NCBI GenBank assembly: GCA_945861405.1
Contig: CAMAUL010000007.1
Location: 1 to 64,000, forward strand
DNA: 64,000 nucleotides
Direction of reading: 5' to 3'
Source: Candidatus Methylobacter oryzae
GTDB lineage: Bacteria > Pseudomonadota > Gammaproteobacteria > Methylococcales > Methylomonadaceae
Positions 25,198-35,305 of this stretch are shown piece by piece. Numbering within the stretch: position 1 is the first letter of the stretch; each line of letters starts with the position of its first letter. The translations under genes and the position numbers were made by a program. A model generated the notes under the pieces. It had not been told where the DNA came from. It searched no databases and saw only the letters and a list, made by a program, of their open reading frames with translations.

Positions 25198-26862
25198 TCA
25201 ACGTCGCTCAGTCGGCTGCGGGGTTAACACGGAATTTTGCGCTGGCCTGCTGTTATCGGTTTCAGGATAATCCAGCGTGTAATGCAGCCCCCGGCTTTCT
25301 TTCCGCAGCTGTGCGCAACGGATGATTAATTCGGCGACGATGACCAGATTGCGCAATTCCAGCAAATCGCTGGTCACGCGAAAGTTACCGTAATATTCGG
25401 CGATTTCCTTTTTAAGCAGTTCCACCCGGCTCATTGCCCGGCTCAAACGCTTATCAGTTCTGACGATGCCGACATAGTCCCACATGAAACGGCGCAATTC
25501 ATCCCAGTTGTGCGAAACAACCACCTCTTCATCGGAATCGCTGACTTTCGACTCATCCCAATCCGGGATGTCCGGTGGGGGCAAAATGCCGGGCAGTTTC
25601 TGCAAAATATCCTCGCTGGCCCGTTCTGCAAACACCAGACATTCCAGCAGCGAGTTGCTGGCCATGCGGTTTGCGCCGTGCAATCCGGTACAGGCAACCT
25701 CGCCTATCGCATAAAGATTGGCGATGTCTGTTCGGGCATAGCTGTCGGTCAACACGCCGCCGCAAGTGTAATGCGCCGCCGGTACCACGGGGATAGGCTG
25801 CTTGGTGATGTCGATGTCAAACTCCAGGCACTGCTGGTAAATGGTCGGAAAGTGTTCGCGGATGAACGCTTCCGGCTTGTGGCTAATATCCAGATAAACG
25901 CAGTCTATGCCGCGTTTTTTCATTTCATGGTCGATGGCTCGGGCGACAATATCCCGAGGCGCCAATTCCTCTCTAGCATCAAAATTCTGCATGAAAGGCG
26001 AGCCGTCCGGCAAAATCAGCTTGCCGCCCTCGCCTCTGACTGCCTCGCTGATCAGGAAAGAATGCGCGTGCGGATGATACAGACAAGTCGGGTGGAATTG
26101 CATGAATTCCATATTGCTGACCCGGCAACCGGCGCGCCAGGCTAAGGCAATGCCATCGCCGGTAGAACTGTGGGGGTTGGTGCTGTAAAGGTAAGCCTTG
26201 CTTGCGCCGCCGGTTGCCAGCACCACGACCCGAGCCGCTATCGTTTTAACTTCCTGATTTTTTGAATCCAGCACATAAGCGCCCAGAATCCGTTTTATCG
26301 CCAGGGAGGGGGTGTATGCCGCAGGCCAGTCGGGAACTGGCGCGGCGTCCGCATCCTTGGAGCTGGTGATTAACTCCACCACATTATGATGCTCGAACAA
26401 ATCGATATTGGCATGCTCCACAGCGCGTTCAATCAGCGATAAAGACACGGCCTTGCCCGTTGCATCGGCGGTATGCACGATCCGGCGGTGAGAATGCCCG
26501 CCTTCCTGATTTAAATGCAGCTTTACTTCACCGGATGCGGTTTGCTCCTCGGTAAAAACCACGCCCTGTTGCCTCAGCCAATCGATAGAACTTTTCCCAT
26601 GCGTCACGGTCAGTCTGACGATGTCAGGATCGCAAAGCCCGGCACCCGCGTCCAACGTATCTCCAATGTGCGACTCAATGGAATCATCGGCACCGAAAAC
26701 AGCGGATATGCCGCCTTGCGCATAATAGGTGCTGCCCATCGTCAAGTCGAATTTCGACAACACGGCAATACGCAGCGAATGATCGGCCAGCTTAAGCGCC
26801 AAGCTTAAGCCCGCGCCGCCGCTACCAACAATAAGGACATCGTAATTTTGAGAATGGGACAT
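25198..26862 (-). CDS. nadB: L-aspartate oxidase
   Basis: A 554-residue FAD enzyme that oxidises L-aspartate to iminoaspartate, the first step of NAD synthesis. FAD-binding [15 protein letters not shown] opens the protein. G-G-I-S-A-V near residue 50 and the H-x-x-R capping segment [12 protein letters not shown] are visible. G-G-V-L-T-D, the [16 protein letters not shown] block and the C-terminal R-E-S-R-G-L-H-Y motif distinguish NadB from succinate dehydrogenase. Length is normal. The upstream gap to mucD (26863-27037) is AT-rich and should hold divergent promoters, but no clear hexamers were assigned. Confidence 0.95.
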   Translation of the reverse strand: MSHSQNYDVLIVGSGGAGLSLALKLADHSLRIAVLSKFDLTMGSTYYAQGGISAVFGADDSIESHIGDTLDAGAGLCDPDIVRLTVTHGKSSIDWLRQQGVVFTEEQTASGEVKLHLNQEGGHSHRRIVHTADATGKAVSLSLIERAVEHANIDLFEHHNVVELITSSKDADAAPVPDWPAAYTPSLAIKRILGAYVLDSKNQEVKTIAARVVVLATGGASKAYLYSTNPHSSTGDGIALAWRAGCRVSNMEFMQFHPTCLYHPHAHSFLISEAVRGEGGKLILPDGSPFMQNFDAREELAPRDIVARAIDHEMKKRGIDCVYLDISHKPEAFIREHFPTIYQQCLEFDIDITKQPIPVVPAAHYTCGGVLTDSYARTDIANLYAIGEVACTGLHGANRMASNSLLECLVFAERASEDILQKLPGILPPPDIPDWDESKVSDSDEEVVVSHNWDELRRFMWDYVGIVRTDKRLSRAMSRVELLKKEIAEYYGNFRVTSDLLELRNLVIVAELIIRCAQLRKESRGLHYTLDYPETDNSRPAQNSVLTPQPTERR

Positions 26863-27037
26863 TAGGTACAGACAGTCAAATGGACAGAATAAGAGGAAAA
26901 ATTATTGTACTAACACGCTTAGTTATTTTGATGGATAATAAAGCCTTTTAGTGTGATAGCACAATTTTATATCAAATACCTGGGTTGTTATTTTTCAACA
27001 TAAGTTATTTCATTAACGATATTAAATGGAGGTTTAT

Positions 27038-28441
27038 ATGTTCAATAAAATTAAGTGGTGTTTTTTCCTGGTCGTTTTGTTTAATCAAAACGCATTGGCG
27101 CAATTGCCGGATTTTACCGACATGGTAAAAACCAATGGCGTTGCCGTGGTCAACATCAGCACCACGCAAAAAGCCCCGCCCGAGGCTGAAAACGCACCCG
27201 AAGCGCAGCAACTGCCGGAGGGCATGCCTCCCGAAATGGAAGAGTTTTTCAAGCGCTTCTTAAATGAACAGGGCGGCGGCTATGTGCCCAGGGATACCAC
27301 GTCCTTAGGTTCGGGCTTCATTATTTCCCAGGATGGTTACATATTAACCAATCATCATGTGGTCAAAGATGCCGATGAAATTGTGGTCAAGTTTTCCGAC
27401 CGCCGGGAACTGCTAGCCAAAGTGATCGGCTCCGATGCGCGTACCGATGTTGCATTAATAAAAGTCGAAGCCAAAGACTTGCCCGCAGTGACCATAGGCG
27501 CACCGGACAAACTCCAGGTCGGCGAATGGGTGCTGGCGATAGGCTCGCCGTTCGGATTCGAGCAATCGGTCACCGCAGGCATCGTCAGCGCCAAAGGCCG
27601 CAGCTTGCCCGGCGGAAACTATGTGCCGTTCATCCAGACCGATGTCGCAATCAATCCGGGCAATTCAGGCGGGCCGCTGTTTAATATGGAAGGCAAAGTC
27701 GTCGGCATCAACTCCCAAATTTACAGCCGCACCGGCGGTTTTATGGGGCTTTCGTTCGCCATCCCGATGGATGTGGTGATGAATGTCGTCGACCAAATCA
27801 AAGCCACCGGCAAAGCGGCGCACGGCTGGTTGGGCGTCCAGATACAGGATGTCACGCGGGAACTGGCCGAATCCTTCGGCATGAAAAAACCGCAGGGGGC
27901 GTTGGTTTCCAAAGTGCTGCCCGGCAGTCCGGCTGAAAAAGCCGCGTTGCAAATCGGCGACATTATCACCGAGTTTAACGGCCAGCCGATTGAATCCTCC
28001 GGCGATTTACCGCCCATGGTCGGCATAACGCCGATCAACAACAAAGCCACCTTGAAAATCATCCGCCAAGGCGAGGTGAAAACCATCGACTTTAAAGTGG
28101 GCCTGTTGCCGGATGAAGTGGATAAGTTGGCGGATGCCAAAGCCGCGCCAAAACTGCCGCATAACCGGCTGGGCATTAGCGTCATCGACTTAACCAGTGA
28201 ACAAAGAAAAGCCTTGGAGGTACCTAAAAACGGCGTGATAGTGCAGGATGTCGGCAAAGGCCCGGCAAAGGATGCCGGAATTCAACGCGGCGATGTGATC
28301 TTGCGCATCCAGAACAATGTCATCAGCGATACGGATGATTTTGAAAAAACCGTCAAAAAACTCCCGACCGGAAAATCGGTCGCTATGCTGGTGCAGCGCC
28401 AGGGCAGCCCGGTGTTTCTGGCGATTAAAGTAGACAAATAA
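27038..28441 (+). CDS. mucD: Periplasmic serine protease, DegP/MucD family
   Basis: A 467-residue exported protease and chaperone. A signal peptide ends in A-L-A-Q. The catalytic triad is complete: His in TNHHVV, Asp in DARTDVALI and Ser in NPGNSGGPL. Two PDZ domains follow, the first opening with W-L-G-V-Q-I-Q-D-V and the second with R-L-G-I-S-V-I-D-L. Such proteins degrade or refold misfolded envelope proteins. The start at 27038 follows a perfect GGAGG by five bases; an ATG at 27026 overlaps that site and was rejected. A strong hairpin terminator follows. Confidence 0.93.
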   Translation: MFNKIKWCFFLVVLFNQNALAQLPDFTDMVKTNGVAVVNISTTQKAPPEAENAPEAQQLPEGMPPEMEEFFKRFLNEQGGGYVPRDTTSLGSGFIISQDGYILTNHHVVKDADEIVVKFSDRRELLAKVIGSDARTDVALIKVEAKDLPAVTIGAPDKLQVGEWVLAIGSPFGFEQSVTAGIVSAKGRSLPGGNYVPFIQTDVAINPGNSGGPLFNMEGKVVGINSQIYSRTGGFMGLSFAIPMDVVMNVVDQIKATGKAAHGWLGVQIQDVTRELAESFGMKKPQGALVSKVLPGSPAEKAALQIGDIITEFNGQPIESSGDLPPMVGITPINNKATLKIIRQGEVKTIDFKVGLLPDEVDKLADAKAAPKLPHNRLGISVIDLTSEQRKALEVPKNGVIVQDVGKGPAKDAGIQRGDVILRIQNNVISDTDDFEKTVKKLPTGKSVAMLVQRQGSPVFLAIKVDK

Positions 28442-28456
28442 CTAACGTGTTTTTGC

Positions 28457-28500
28457 CACGAAGATCATGTTTCATAAAACATGATCTTCGTGATGTTTTT
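28457..28500 (+). terminator. Terminator after mucD
   Basis: A perfect 16-bp stem (cacgaagatcatgttt and its complement) with a four-base loop, followed after three bases by a run of five T. It lies 15 bases past the mucD stop. Confidence 0.85.
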
Positions 28501-28571
28501 ATGTGGCTTGCATAACTTTTGAATGGCTGCTTTTAGCCGATACCGGCCACCCTCCCCAAGCATCAGACAAT

Positions 28572-28604
28572 AAAAAAGGGCTTTCATTTTCACGAAAACC
28601 CTTT
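28572..28604 (-). terminator. Rho-independent terminator of fae
   Basis: On the - strand a stem (aaagggttttc / gaaagcccttt, with one bulge) leads into ttttttatt. It sits about 20 bases past the fae stop and is close in sequence to the terminator at 14570. Confidence 0.75.
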
Positions 28605-28625
28605 AATTTTATTTTGATGGACTCT

Positions 28626-29144
28626 TTAATCGTGTGCCGCAAGCGGATGATGCTTCACGCCTTCCTGGGCAATCACTTCGGCAGGCGTCGGTTCTCCTGC
28701 GACAGCGCGTTTGATTGCCAGCTTAGTAGCTTCATAATTCCAGTCCTGGATTTTATCGTTATCTTTGGCATCCCAGTGAATAAAAACACCTACGCAAATA
28801 AATATATCATTGGCTTCTTCCAAAGGTATTACACCTTCTTTGACGCTATCGGCCACCGCCTTGGCCACACCACGTTCCGCCGGCCCGAACATTTGGTTTA
28901 CCTGTTTCTCGTTCTTGATTTCGACTTTGTTGAACATGACAGTATTGGGCTTAGCCATAAGATTGGGGGCGACCAGCGCCAGTAAGGAATTATCGCCCCG
29001 CTTTTGATTAGTCAGCGTAATGCAAAACGCGATTTCCGCAGCACTACCACGCGGCCCCATGATCAAGTCAATATGGGCTAATTCATTACCTTCACCTACC
29101 AGGGCTTCACCTACCAGCACTTTATCGATTTTGGGCATTTTCAT
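28626..29144 (-). CDS. fae: Formaldehyde-activating enzyme
   Basis: A 172-residue enzyme that condenses formaldehyde with tetrahydromethanopterin, the entry to the C1 oxidation route of methylotrophs. The segment [14 protein letters not shown] contains the active-site His, and [15 protein letters not shown] and P-N-T-V-M-F-N-K-V are further conserved blocks. Length matches Fae. A clear aagagga site precedes the ATG. It is monocistronic, with its own terminator. Its presence is the strongest evidence that the host oxidises one-carbon compounds. Confidence 0.96.
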   Translation of the reverse strand: MKMPKIDKVLVGEALVGEGNELAHIDLIMGPRGSAAEIAFCITLTNQKRGDNSLLALVAPNLMAKPNTVMFNKVEIKNEKQVNQMFGPAERGVAKAVADSVKEGVIPLEEANDIFICVGVFIHWDAKDNDKIQDWNYEATKLAIKRAVAGEPTPAEVIAQEGVKHHPLAAHD

Positions 29145-29554
29145 TTTGGCTTTTCCTCTTAAGTTTTCAAATTAATTTGCTTTCGCATATAAAAAATGTA
29201 GCATGGCACGTCTCGACCTGTGGATTGAGCCATGAAAGACTCAGTCATAAGCCAAGCACTGTCGAGGCCCACCGCTCTAATGCTTATCGGCGAGAATAAA
29301 TGAACATTTCCTGATCCGGATAATTTAAAGCCGATGTATCAGAATCTTGAAATTTATAACATACGGGTAAAATTGATAATATTCGTATCACTACCTATTG
29401 ACGTCCCTGCAGGTTATCAAAACGGTATTTATTATTTATACGTAACCGTACGGATTTATCATCGCTGATAAACAAGAGATACTCCGCTATGAATCTTTAG
29501 CAGCTCCCAAAAGCTATTTACCTTGGGCTTTAATTTTCAACGAGGAATGCGATT
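29145..29554. other. 410-base intergenic region between fae and a secreted protein gene
   Basis: Divergent promoter space for fae (- strand) and the gene at 29555 (+ strand). No open frame of note, no repeat family member and no strong hairpin was seen. A ttgaaatttataacat segment near 29345 is AT-rich, but no promoter is assigned. Confidence 0.5.
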
Positions 29555-30070
29555 ATGAAAAATTACCCGTTAATACTGGTTAGTCTTTTGCTGTTTTCTA
29601 CGACAGCGCCAGCGCTTGAAAAAACCGCCCCCAAACCGATTGATGAAGTGCATCAACGCGTGCAGCAAGTGGTTCCGTATACGCTAGACCAAGTCAGGCA
29701 AACATTTACTAAAACCGTTCATGGCGGCATTCAGCATGTTATCGCCAAATCGGCAGACGATACCCGGCAAATAAAACTGATTCAGGCACATCTATCCGAG
29801 ATTGCCAATCAATTCAGGAAAGACGATTTTTCTGTGACCGAACGGATGCACGGCGCTGACATGCCGGGTCTGGCCCGGTTAAAAACAGCAAAAACCGACG
29901 ATATAAAATTTGAATACAAAGCCTTGGAAAATGGCGCGCAAATCCATTATTCAACCGAATATCCCCAGTTTGTTCAGGCTCTACACGAATGGTTTGACGC
30001 CCAGATCAGCGAACACGGCAGCGATGAGATACCGGAGCATGTTAAGCACCATCTAACACCGGCAGAATAA
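29555..30070 (+). CDS. Secreted helical protein of unknown function
   Basis: 171 residues with a signal peptide (MKNYPLILVSLLLFSTTAPA, cleavage after about residue 21). The mature part is predicted largely helical, with Gln- and His-rich segments such as D-D-T-R-Q-I-K-L-I-Q-A-H-L-S-E-I-A-N-Q-F and a C-terminal I-P-E-H-V-K-H-H-L. No family was recognised. An acgagga site precedes the ATG. It lies 41 bases before hsp20 on the same strand and may belong to the same stress operon. Confidence 0.65.
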   Translation: MKNYPLILVSLLLFSTTAPALEKTAPKPIDEVHQRVQQVVPYTLDQVRQTFTKTVHGGIQHVIAKSADDTRQIKLIQAHLSEIANQFRKDDFSVTERMHGADMPGLARLKTAKTDDIKFEYKALENGAQIHYSTEYPQFVQALHEWFDAQISEHGSDEIPEHVKHHLTPAE

Positions 30071-30110
30071 TAGAACGCGACACCGTTAAACAACAATGGA
30101 ATAACACCTT

Positions 30111-30512
30111 ATGCCATTACGTAATCTTGAAACCTGGATGTGGGCTGAAGCTTGCGACATATTGGATCGGGCCGACCGGCTGCATCGCCAGTTCTTCAGA
30201 CCGGCGGTTATGAATGCCAAGCAACCCACTTGGGAACCGCCGGTCGATGTCTACGAAACCGGCTATGATTTCAAAATCACTATCGCATTACCCGGCGTTG
30301 CCCCGGAACATTTAAGCGTAATACTGGAAAGCGACCATTTGATTATTGAAGGGCAGCGGCACCTGCCGAACACCGCAGAGGCGCATATCCGACGCCTGGA
30401 AATTCCCTATGGCCGCTTTGAGCGGCGCATAGAACTGCCTGCCCGACGTTTTGAAATCGGCACTCGTGAATTTGTGAACGGTTGCTTGATCATTTCACTG
30501 CGGAAAATATAG
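30111..30512 (+). CDS. Small heat-shock protein, Hsp20/alpha-crystallin family
   Basis: 133 residues. The alpha-crystallin domain runs from V-D-V-Y-E-T-G-Y-D-F-K-I-T-I-A-L-P-G-V to the C-terminal N-G-C-L-I-I-S-L strand. A-L-P-G-V and I-P-Y-G-R-F-E-R-R are typical. Such proteins form oligomers that hold unfolding proteins. The C-terminal I-x-I-type tail is short, ending L-R-K-I. Nine bases separate it from lon, so holdase and protease are probably made together under stress. No convincing heat-shock promoter was identified. Confidence 0.88.
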   Translation: MPLRNLETWMWAEACDILDRADRLHRQFFRPAVMNAKQPTWEPPVDVYETGYDFKITIALPGVAPEHLSVILESDHLIIEGQRHLPNTAEAHIRRLEIPYGRFERRIELPARRFEIGTREFVNGCLIISLRKI

Positions 30513-30521
30513 AGGCCGCTT

Positions 30522-32930
30522 ATGCAAATCAAGGATCTGAAAAATCTACTGCTAGGGTCAACGACGGATACGGACGAACACTCTTCCGAGATAACACAAG
30601 AGACTCTTGTGCAATCCCCGCCTATTCCCAATGACGCGCTTATCATTGTGCCGATGCGCGGCACCGTGCTGTTCCCGCAAAACGTCGCTCCGCTGGTGAT
30701 GGGCCGCAAGGCCTCTATTGCTGCCGTGCAGCAGGCAGTACGCTCAGAAAAACCAATCGGCTTGCTGATGCAGTTGAGGGACAAAGATGAAGAACCCGGC
30801 CCGGATGACCTCTATCCGGTCGGTACCGTGACGGAAATCTTGCGCTACATAACCGCTCCTGACGGCACCCACCATGTCGTTGGCCAGGGCATACAACGCT
30901 TTCTGGTAAAAGGGTTCTTGCCAGACTATCCGTTTCTGGTCGCCCGAATCGAGCGTTACGAAGAGCCTGACCTGATTAGCCAGGATGTCGAAGCCCGCAT
31001 CATTACGCTCAAGCAAAAAGCGCTGGACGTATTGGTGCAATCGCGGCAAGCTCCCGATGAGCTGGTTAATGCGATCCGTTCTATCGCCTCACCGTCGATG
31101 CTGACCGACCTGATTGCCAGTTACCTGATTTCAAAACCTACCGACAAACAAGACATACTCGCGCTGTTTGACATAAAGGAACGTATCGACAAGATCCTGG
31201 AATTGCTCAGTTATCAAATCGAAGTGTTGAAACTGTCCAACAAGATCAGCGAACAAACCCAGGAAACCATGGGCCAGCGGCAACGCGAATTCGTGTTGCG
31301 GGAGCAGATGAGAGCTATCCAGAAGGAATTGGGCGAAGAGGAAGGCGGAGCTGCCGAAATTGAAGAAATCAGCAAGGCCATCACTGCCGCCAAGATGCCC
31401 GAAGATGTTGAAAAACAAGCACGCAAGGAGCTTGGCCGCTTGCAGCACATGCCCGATGCCAGCGGCGAATATTCGATGATCCGCACCTACCTCGATTGGC
31501 TGACCGAACTGCCCTGGTCGGTCGCAAGCGCCGGTGTTATCGACATAGCAAAAGCCCGTGACATCCTTAACGAAGACCATTACGGCCTGGAAAAAATCAA
31601 GCAGCGCATCCTGGAATTTCTGGCGGTGCGCAAGCTCAACCCGAACGGCAAGAGTCCTATTTTATGCTTTGTCGGGCCGCCCGGCGTCGGCAAAACCTCG
31701 TTGGGGCGCAGCATAGCCCGTGCCACCGGGCGCGAGTTTGTCAGAGCCAGCCTCGGCGGTACACATGACGAAGCCGAGATACGCGGTCACCGGCGCACTT
31801 ATATCGGCGCACTGCCGGGCAACATCATTCAATCCATCCGCAAGGCAGGCACCAATAACCCGGTATTCATGCTCGATGAAATGGATAAGCTCGGTTCAGG
31901 ATTTCAGGGCGATCCCTCTTCCGCCTTGCTGGAAGTGCTGGATCCCGAGCAAAACTCGACTTTCCGCGACAATTATCTGGGCGTAGCGTTCGACCTGAGC
32001 CATGTCATGTTTATCGGAACAGCCAACGTGCTGGACAGCATCCCCGCGCCGTTGCGCGACCGGATGGAAGTCATCGAATTGACCGGCTACACCTCGGATG
32101 AAAAACTACAGATCGCCAAACGCTATCTGGTACACCGGCAACTGGAAAGCAACGGCTTGACCGCCGAACAATGCTCCATCAGCGACAACGCGATAATGAC
32201 CATCATCCAGGACTACACCCGCGAAGCCGGTTGCAGAAACCTGGAACGCGAAATCGGCTCCGTGTTCCGTCATGTCGCAATGCGTATTGCCGAGAGCCTT
32301 GTTGATAAAGAACAGATCGACAGCGAACAGATTCCAGGCATACTTGGGGTGAAAAAGTTTGACAGCGACATTGCGATGCGCACCAGCGTTCCTGGCGTTG
32401 CGACAGGCCTTGCCTGGACACCGGTCGGCGGCGACATCCTGTTCATCGAAGCCACCCGCGTACCCGGCAGCGGTAAACTGATCCTGACCGGCCAGTTGGG
32501 CGAGGTCATGAAAGAAAGCGCCCAGGCCGCATTAAGCTTGGTGAAATCCCGCGCCCATGAACTGGACTTAAACCCGGAAAACTTCGAAAAAAGCGACATC
32601 CACGTTCATGTACCGGCAGGTGCTATCCCCAAAGACGGCCCCAGCGCCGGAGTCGCGATGTTCACCGCGCTCTATTCGGCTTTTTCTGAAAAGATTGTCA
32701 AAAACGATGTCGCGATGACCGGGGAAATTAGCCTGAGGGGACTGGTCTTGCCGGTCGGCGGCATTAAAGAGAAAGTCATAGCCGCAGCAAGAGCCGGGAT
32801 AAAAACCGTCATGCTACCTGCCCGCAACCAACGAGACTTTGAAGAAATTCCCGAAGCGGTCAGAAACCAGCTCCAGTTTATCTGGCTGGAAAAGGTTGAT
32901 GATGTGCTAAAAAGTGCCATGGAAAAGTGA
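30522..32930 (+). CDS. lon: ATP-dependent protease Lon
   Basis: An 802-residue serine protease of the AAA+ family. The N-terminal substrate-binding domain begins I-I-V-P-M-R-G-T-V-L-F-P. Walker A is GPPGVGKTSLG (about residue 385), Walker B is VFMLDEMDKLGSG, and the proteolytic dyad is Ser in PKDGPSAGVAM and Lys in GGIKEKVIAAARAG. Length and order are those of bacterial LonA. It degrades misfolded and regulatory proteins. It follows hsp20 with nine bases between, which suggests a heat-shock pair. A standard lon copy may lie elsewhere in the genome. Confidence 0.96.
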   Translation: MQIKDLKNLLLGSTTDTDEHSSEITQETLVQSPPIPNDALIIVPMRGTVLFPQNVAPLVMGRKASIAAVQQAVRSEKPIGLLMQLRDKDEEPGPDDLYPVGTVTEILRYITAPDGTHHVVGQGIQRFLVKGFLPDYPFLVARIERYEEPDLISQDVEARIITLKQKALDVLVQSRQAPDELVNAIRSIASPSMLTDLIASYLISKPTDKQDILALFDIKERIDKILELLSYQIEVLKLSNKISEQTQETMGQRQREFVLREQMRAIQKELGEEEGGAAEIEEISKAITAAKMPEDVEKQARKELGRLQHMPDASGEYSMIRTYLDWLTELPWSVASAGVIDIAKARDILNEDHYGLEKIKQRILEFLAVRKLNPNGKSPILCFVGPPGVGKTSLGRSIARATGREFVRASLGGTHDEAEIRGHRRTYIGALPGNIIQSIRKAGTNNPVFMLDEMDKLGSGFQGDPSSALLEVLDPEQNSTFRDNYLGVAFDLSHVMFIGTANVLDSIPAPLRDRMEVIELTGYTSDEKLQIAKRYLVHRQLESNGLTAEQCSISDNAIMTIIQDYTREAGCRNLEREIGSVFRHVAMRIAESLVDKEQIDSEQIPGILGVKKFDSDIAMRTSVPGVATGLAWTPVGGDILFIEATRVPGSGKLILTGQLGEVMKESAQAALSLVKSRAHELDLNPENFEKSDIHVHVPAGAIPKDGPSAGVAMFTALYSAFSEKIVKNDVAMTGEISLRGLVLPVGGIKEKVIAAARAGIKTVMLPARNQRDFEEIPEAVRNQLQFIWLEKVDDVLKSAMEK

Positions 32931-32956
32931 TTTGTCAGAGATCTTATTGCATAAAA

Positions 32957-33316
32957 TTAAAGACGGTATATTTCCATATGTCGACATCTACGATCACCCT
33001 GTCGACTAACACTCAACGCCTTAAGCTGATCTTCGTTAATTCTTGGATCATTTTGCATATATCTGGCTTGATATTCATGTATATCGACAAGTCTTCCGTT
33101 TATTTTATTTCCCTTAAGTTTTTTTATGGCTTCTTTTGCAGCAGAATCCGGTATTATTGTAATTAGTCCGTGAAACTGAAGATCATGCGTTTGGGCATCT
33201 TTTTGCGCCATAATTGAAACATTTGCTATAAAGGCATCTTTGACCGCTGGTCTAATAAAATCCTCTATATCTTGATTACCTGTATTGTCAGGTATATTTG
33301 CTAAGATAATAATCAT
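32957..33316 (-). CDS. RRM-like small protein of unknown function
   Basis: 119 residues. The pattern I-I-I-L-A-N-I-P, then a helix, V-S-I-M, then F-H-G-L-I-T-I-I-P-D-S-A-A-K-E-A-I-K-K-L-K-G-N-K-I-N-G-R-L-V-D-I-H-E-Y resembles the beta-alpha-beta-beta-alpha-beta order of an RNA-recognition motif: RNP2-like first strand, RNP1-like third strand, and a final K-I-N-G-R strand. ATG 33316 follows aaggtgg by eight bases; a GTG at 33328 overlaps that site. It sits downstream of the pga genes on the same strand but 204 bases away. RNA binding is inferred from pattern only. Confidence 0.5.
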   Translation of the reverse strand: MIIILANIPDNTGNQDIEDFIRPAVKDAFIANVSIMAQKDAQTHDLQFHGLITIIPDSAAKEAIKKLKGNKINGRLVDIHEYQARYMQNDPRINEDQLKALSVSRQGDRRCRHMEIYRL

Positions 33317-33520
33317 CCAAATACCCACCTTTTAAAATCGTAGTTCAGTACTATTTTATTTATACCATACTCACTATCAGTATGTCTGGTTGAATTAATG
33401 GATTGTTGGTAATTTCCCGACGCATTTCTCTAGCATGTCAAGGCAGATAGAGACAGTGCATTGCCTCCACCGGTGAACGAAGATACCGTCCTTCGAAACC
33501 TTTTACATTGCTTAATGTAG

Positions 33521-33967
33521 CTACCGTTCTATATGCGGATCAAGATGAACGATATGCCCGTGATCGTCAAAATAAACGGTAATCATCGCTGCGCTTCTGC
33601 ACTGTTGCAATTCATCGACTTTGACTTGATAAAACGCGCACAGCTCGTTATCGCTGACAATCTTATGCGCCGCAGGAAGCGTCGCCCCGCTCCGCAACGT
33701 TCGGTAGAGTACCCAGCATAGCCAGAGCGCGACCATCACCAACAAGGTAACAACGTAAATCTGCATCAGTTCCAGCAGGCTTTTGTAGCCGCCGAACCAA
33801 CGCATTTCGTTGATCATTTTTTTATCGCCCAGCACCCAGCTGCTTAAGGTGACCAAGGGGATCAGCAAGTAAATCCACATCACCCAGCAGACGACCCAGA
33901 CGAATAAAGCCCCTGCCCGTTTTTGCAGGCTTTGCAGCTGCGGCGCGTTAATAATGTACTCTTTCAT
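33521..33967 (-). CDS. pgaD: Poly-N-acetylglucosamine synthesis protein PgaD-like
   Basis: 148 residues with two hydrophobic helices (about residues 20-45 and 65-90) and a soluble C-terminal tail, the layout of PgaD, the small subunit that activates the PgaC synthase and with it binds c-di-GMP in E. coli. It overlaps pgaC by four bases (ATGA), so the short ATG at 33967 was preferred over an upstream ATG within pgaC. Sequence identity to E. coli PgaD is not obvious by eye; assignment rests on layout and position. Confidence 0.75.
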   Translation of the reverse strand: MKEYIINAPQLQSLQKRAGALFVWVVCWVMWIYLLIPLVTLSSWVLGDKKMINEMRWFGGYKSLLELMQIYVVTLLVMVALWLCWVLYRTLRSGATLPAAHKIVSDNELCAFYQVKVDELQQCRSAAMITVYFDDHGHIVHLDPHIER

Positions 33968-35292
33968 TTCTCGCGCAAGCCTCTGTCCACGGTGACCCAA
34001 ATCGCCCGTTGTCCGCGTTTCTTTTTTACCGCCCGAATCGAGCCGACGATGGTAGTGCCGACGTTTATCAGCCAGTACACGATGGGATACCAGACCATCC
34101 AGTAATAATACCGGGCGACGCCGCCGGTGCGGGATTCGTAATGCGAATCGATGAACAGGCTGACGCCGAACTGTATCAGACAGGTCAAGCTCAGCAACAT
34201 GCTGGTCCAGCTGGGGCTGAGATCGTGCAACGATTCGTTGGTCGATTCGCTAAACAGTTCCACCGGGGCGTAAAGCAGATGCAATAGGATCAAAAACGCC
34301 CAGAAGATGCTGATCAGGCACTCGCCGTACAGCAACCACATGCCGCGCGACGACCAGCGGAACAGGTCGCGAAAATAGCGCAGCAGCACTTCGGTTCCGC
34401 CCTGCGCCCAGCGCATCCGCTGCTTCCATAAACCGTGCAAGGTTTCCGGCATCAACACCCAGCACAAGGCGTTCGGTTCGAAATAGATCGACCAACCGGC
34501 CAGCTGCAATTTCCAGCTGATGTCGATGTCTTCGGTGACCATGTCGTTGCTCCAGAAACCCACGTCATACAATGCGGATTTGCGGAATGCGGCAATAACG
34601 CCGGAAACGGTGAAGACTTGCCCGTAAGACCGTTGCGCCCGTTTGATCATGCCGACGATGGCCGAGAATTCGCCGACCTGAATCCGGCCTAATAGCGTGG
34701 AGCGATTGCGGATGCGCGGGTTGCCGGTGACCGCGCCGACATTAGGATTATCAATAAAATGCCGCACCATCCAGGCAATGGCTTCGGGAGCCAGCAGCGC
34801 ATCGCCGTCTATGCATATCAGGATTTCACTGTTGGCCAGCAATGCGGCGGTACGCAAACCCATCGCCTTGCCCTGGTTGGTGTGCAAATTGACCACTCGA
34901 AGCTGGCTATGCTGTTCGGCCAGCTCCTGCAATATTTCCAGCGTGTTGTCCTTGCTGCCGTCATTGACGGCGATAATTTCGAATTCCGGATATTTTTGCC
35001 GCAGCAAAATTTCCACGGTCTCACGGATATTGTCCCCTTCGTTATAACAGGGGATCAAGATGGAAACCGGCGGCTGCGATGTCAATTCGGGCAGATGTTC
35101 AGCATTGCCCTGCTGACGCCATTCGTGGCGGAAATAAAAAATAATCGCGCCGAACATCCAGATGTAGGCCATGAACAACGGATAGTAATAAATGAAGCCT
35201 TCGATGGAGCCATCCAGCGGTGCCCATACGGACGCAAAATGATGCCACTGGCTCTGGGCTGTCGCGCTTAAGTTTTGCAATGATGTACTCAT
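33964..35292 (-). CDS. pgaC: Poly-beta-1,6-N-acetyl-D-glucosamine synthase
   Basis: A 442-residue membrane GT2 enzyme. The catalytic aspartates lie in VNDGSKD, CIDGDAL and VTEDIDISWKL, and the product-binding motif is K-Q-R-M-R-W-A-Q-G-G. Two membrane helices precede and about three follow the catalytic domain, as in PgaC/IcaA. It polymerises UDP-GlcNAc into the PNAG biofilm polysaccharide. A long palindrome separates it from pgaB. A CelA-like synthase is less likely because PgaB and PgaD homologues flank it. Confidence 0.92.
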   Translation of the reverse strand: MSTSLQNLSATAQSQWHHFASVWAPLDGSIEGFIYYYPLFMAYIWMFGAIIFYFRHEWRQQGNAEHLPELTSQPPVSILIPCYNEGDNIRETVEILLRQKYPEFEIIAVNDGSKDNTLEILQELAEQHSQLRVVNLHTNQGKAMGLRTAALLANSEILICIDGDALLAPEAIAWMVRHFIDNPNVGAVTGNPRIRNRSTLLGRIQVGEFSAIVGMIKRAQRSYGQVFTVSGVIAAFRKSALYDVGFWSNDMVTEDIDISWKLQLAGWSIYFEPNALCWVLMPETLHGLWKQRMRWAQGGTEVLLRYFRDLFRWSSRGMWLLYGECLISIFWAFLILLHLLYAPVELFSESTNESLHDLSPSWTSMLLSLTCLIQFGVSLFIDSHYESRTGGVARYYYWMVWYPIVYWLINVGTTIVGSIRAVKKKRGQRAIWVTVDRGLREK

Positions 35293-35305
35293 GGTTTTTT
35301 AGGGT

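Noticed and set aside
29145-29554. A heat-shock (sigma-32) promoter around the cttgaaattt sequence near 29344
   Set aside because: The -10 side does not resemble ccccat-t, and the distance to hsp20 is large with a gene between.
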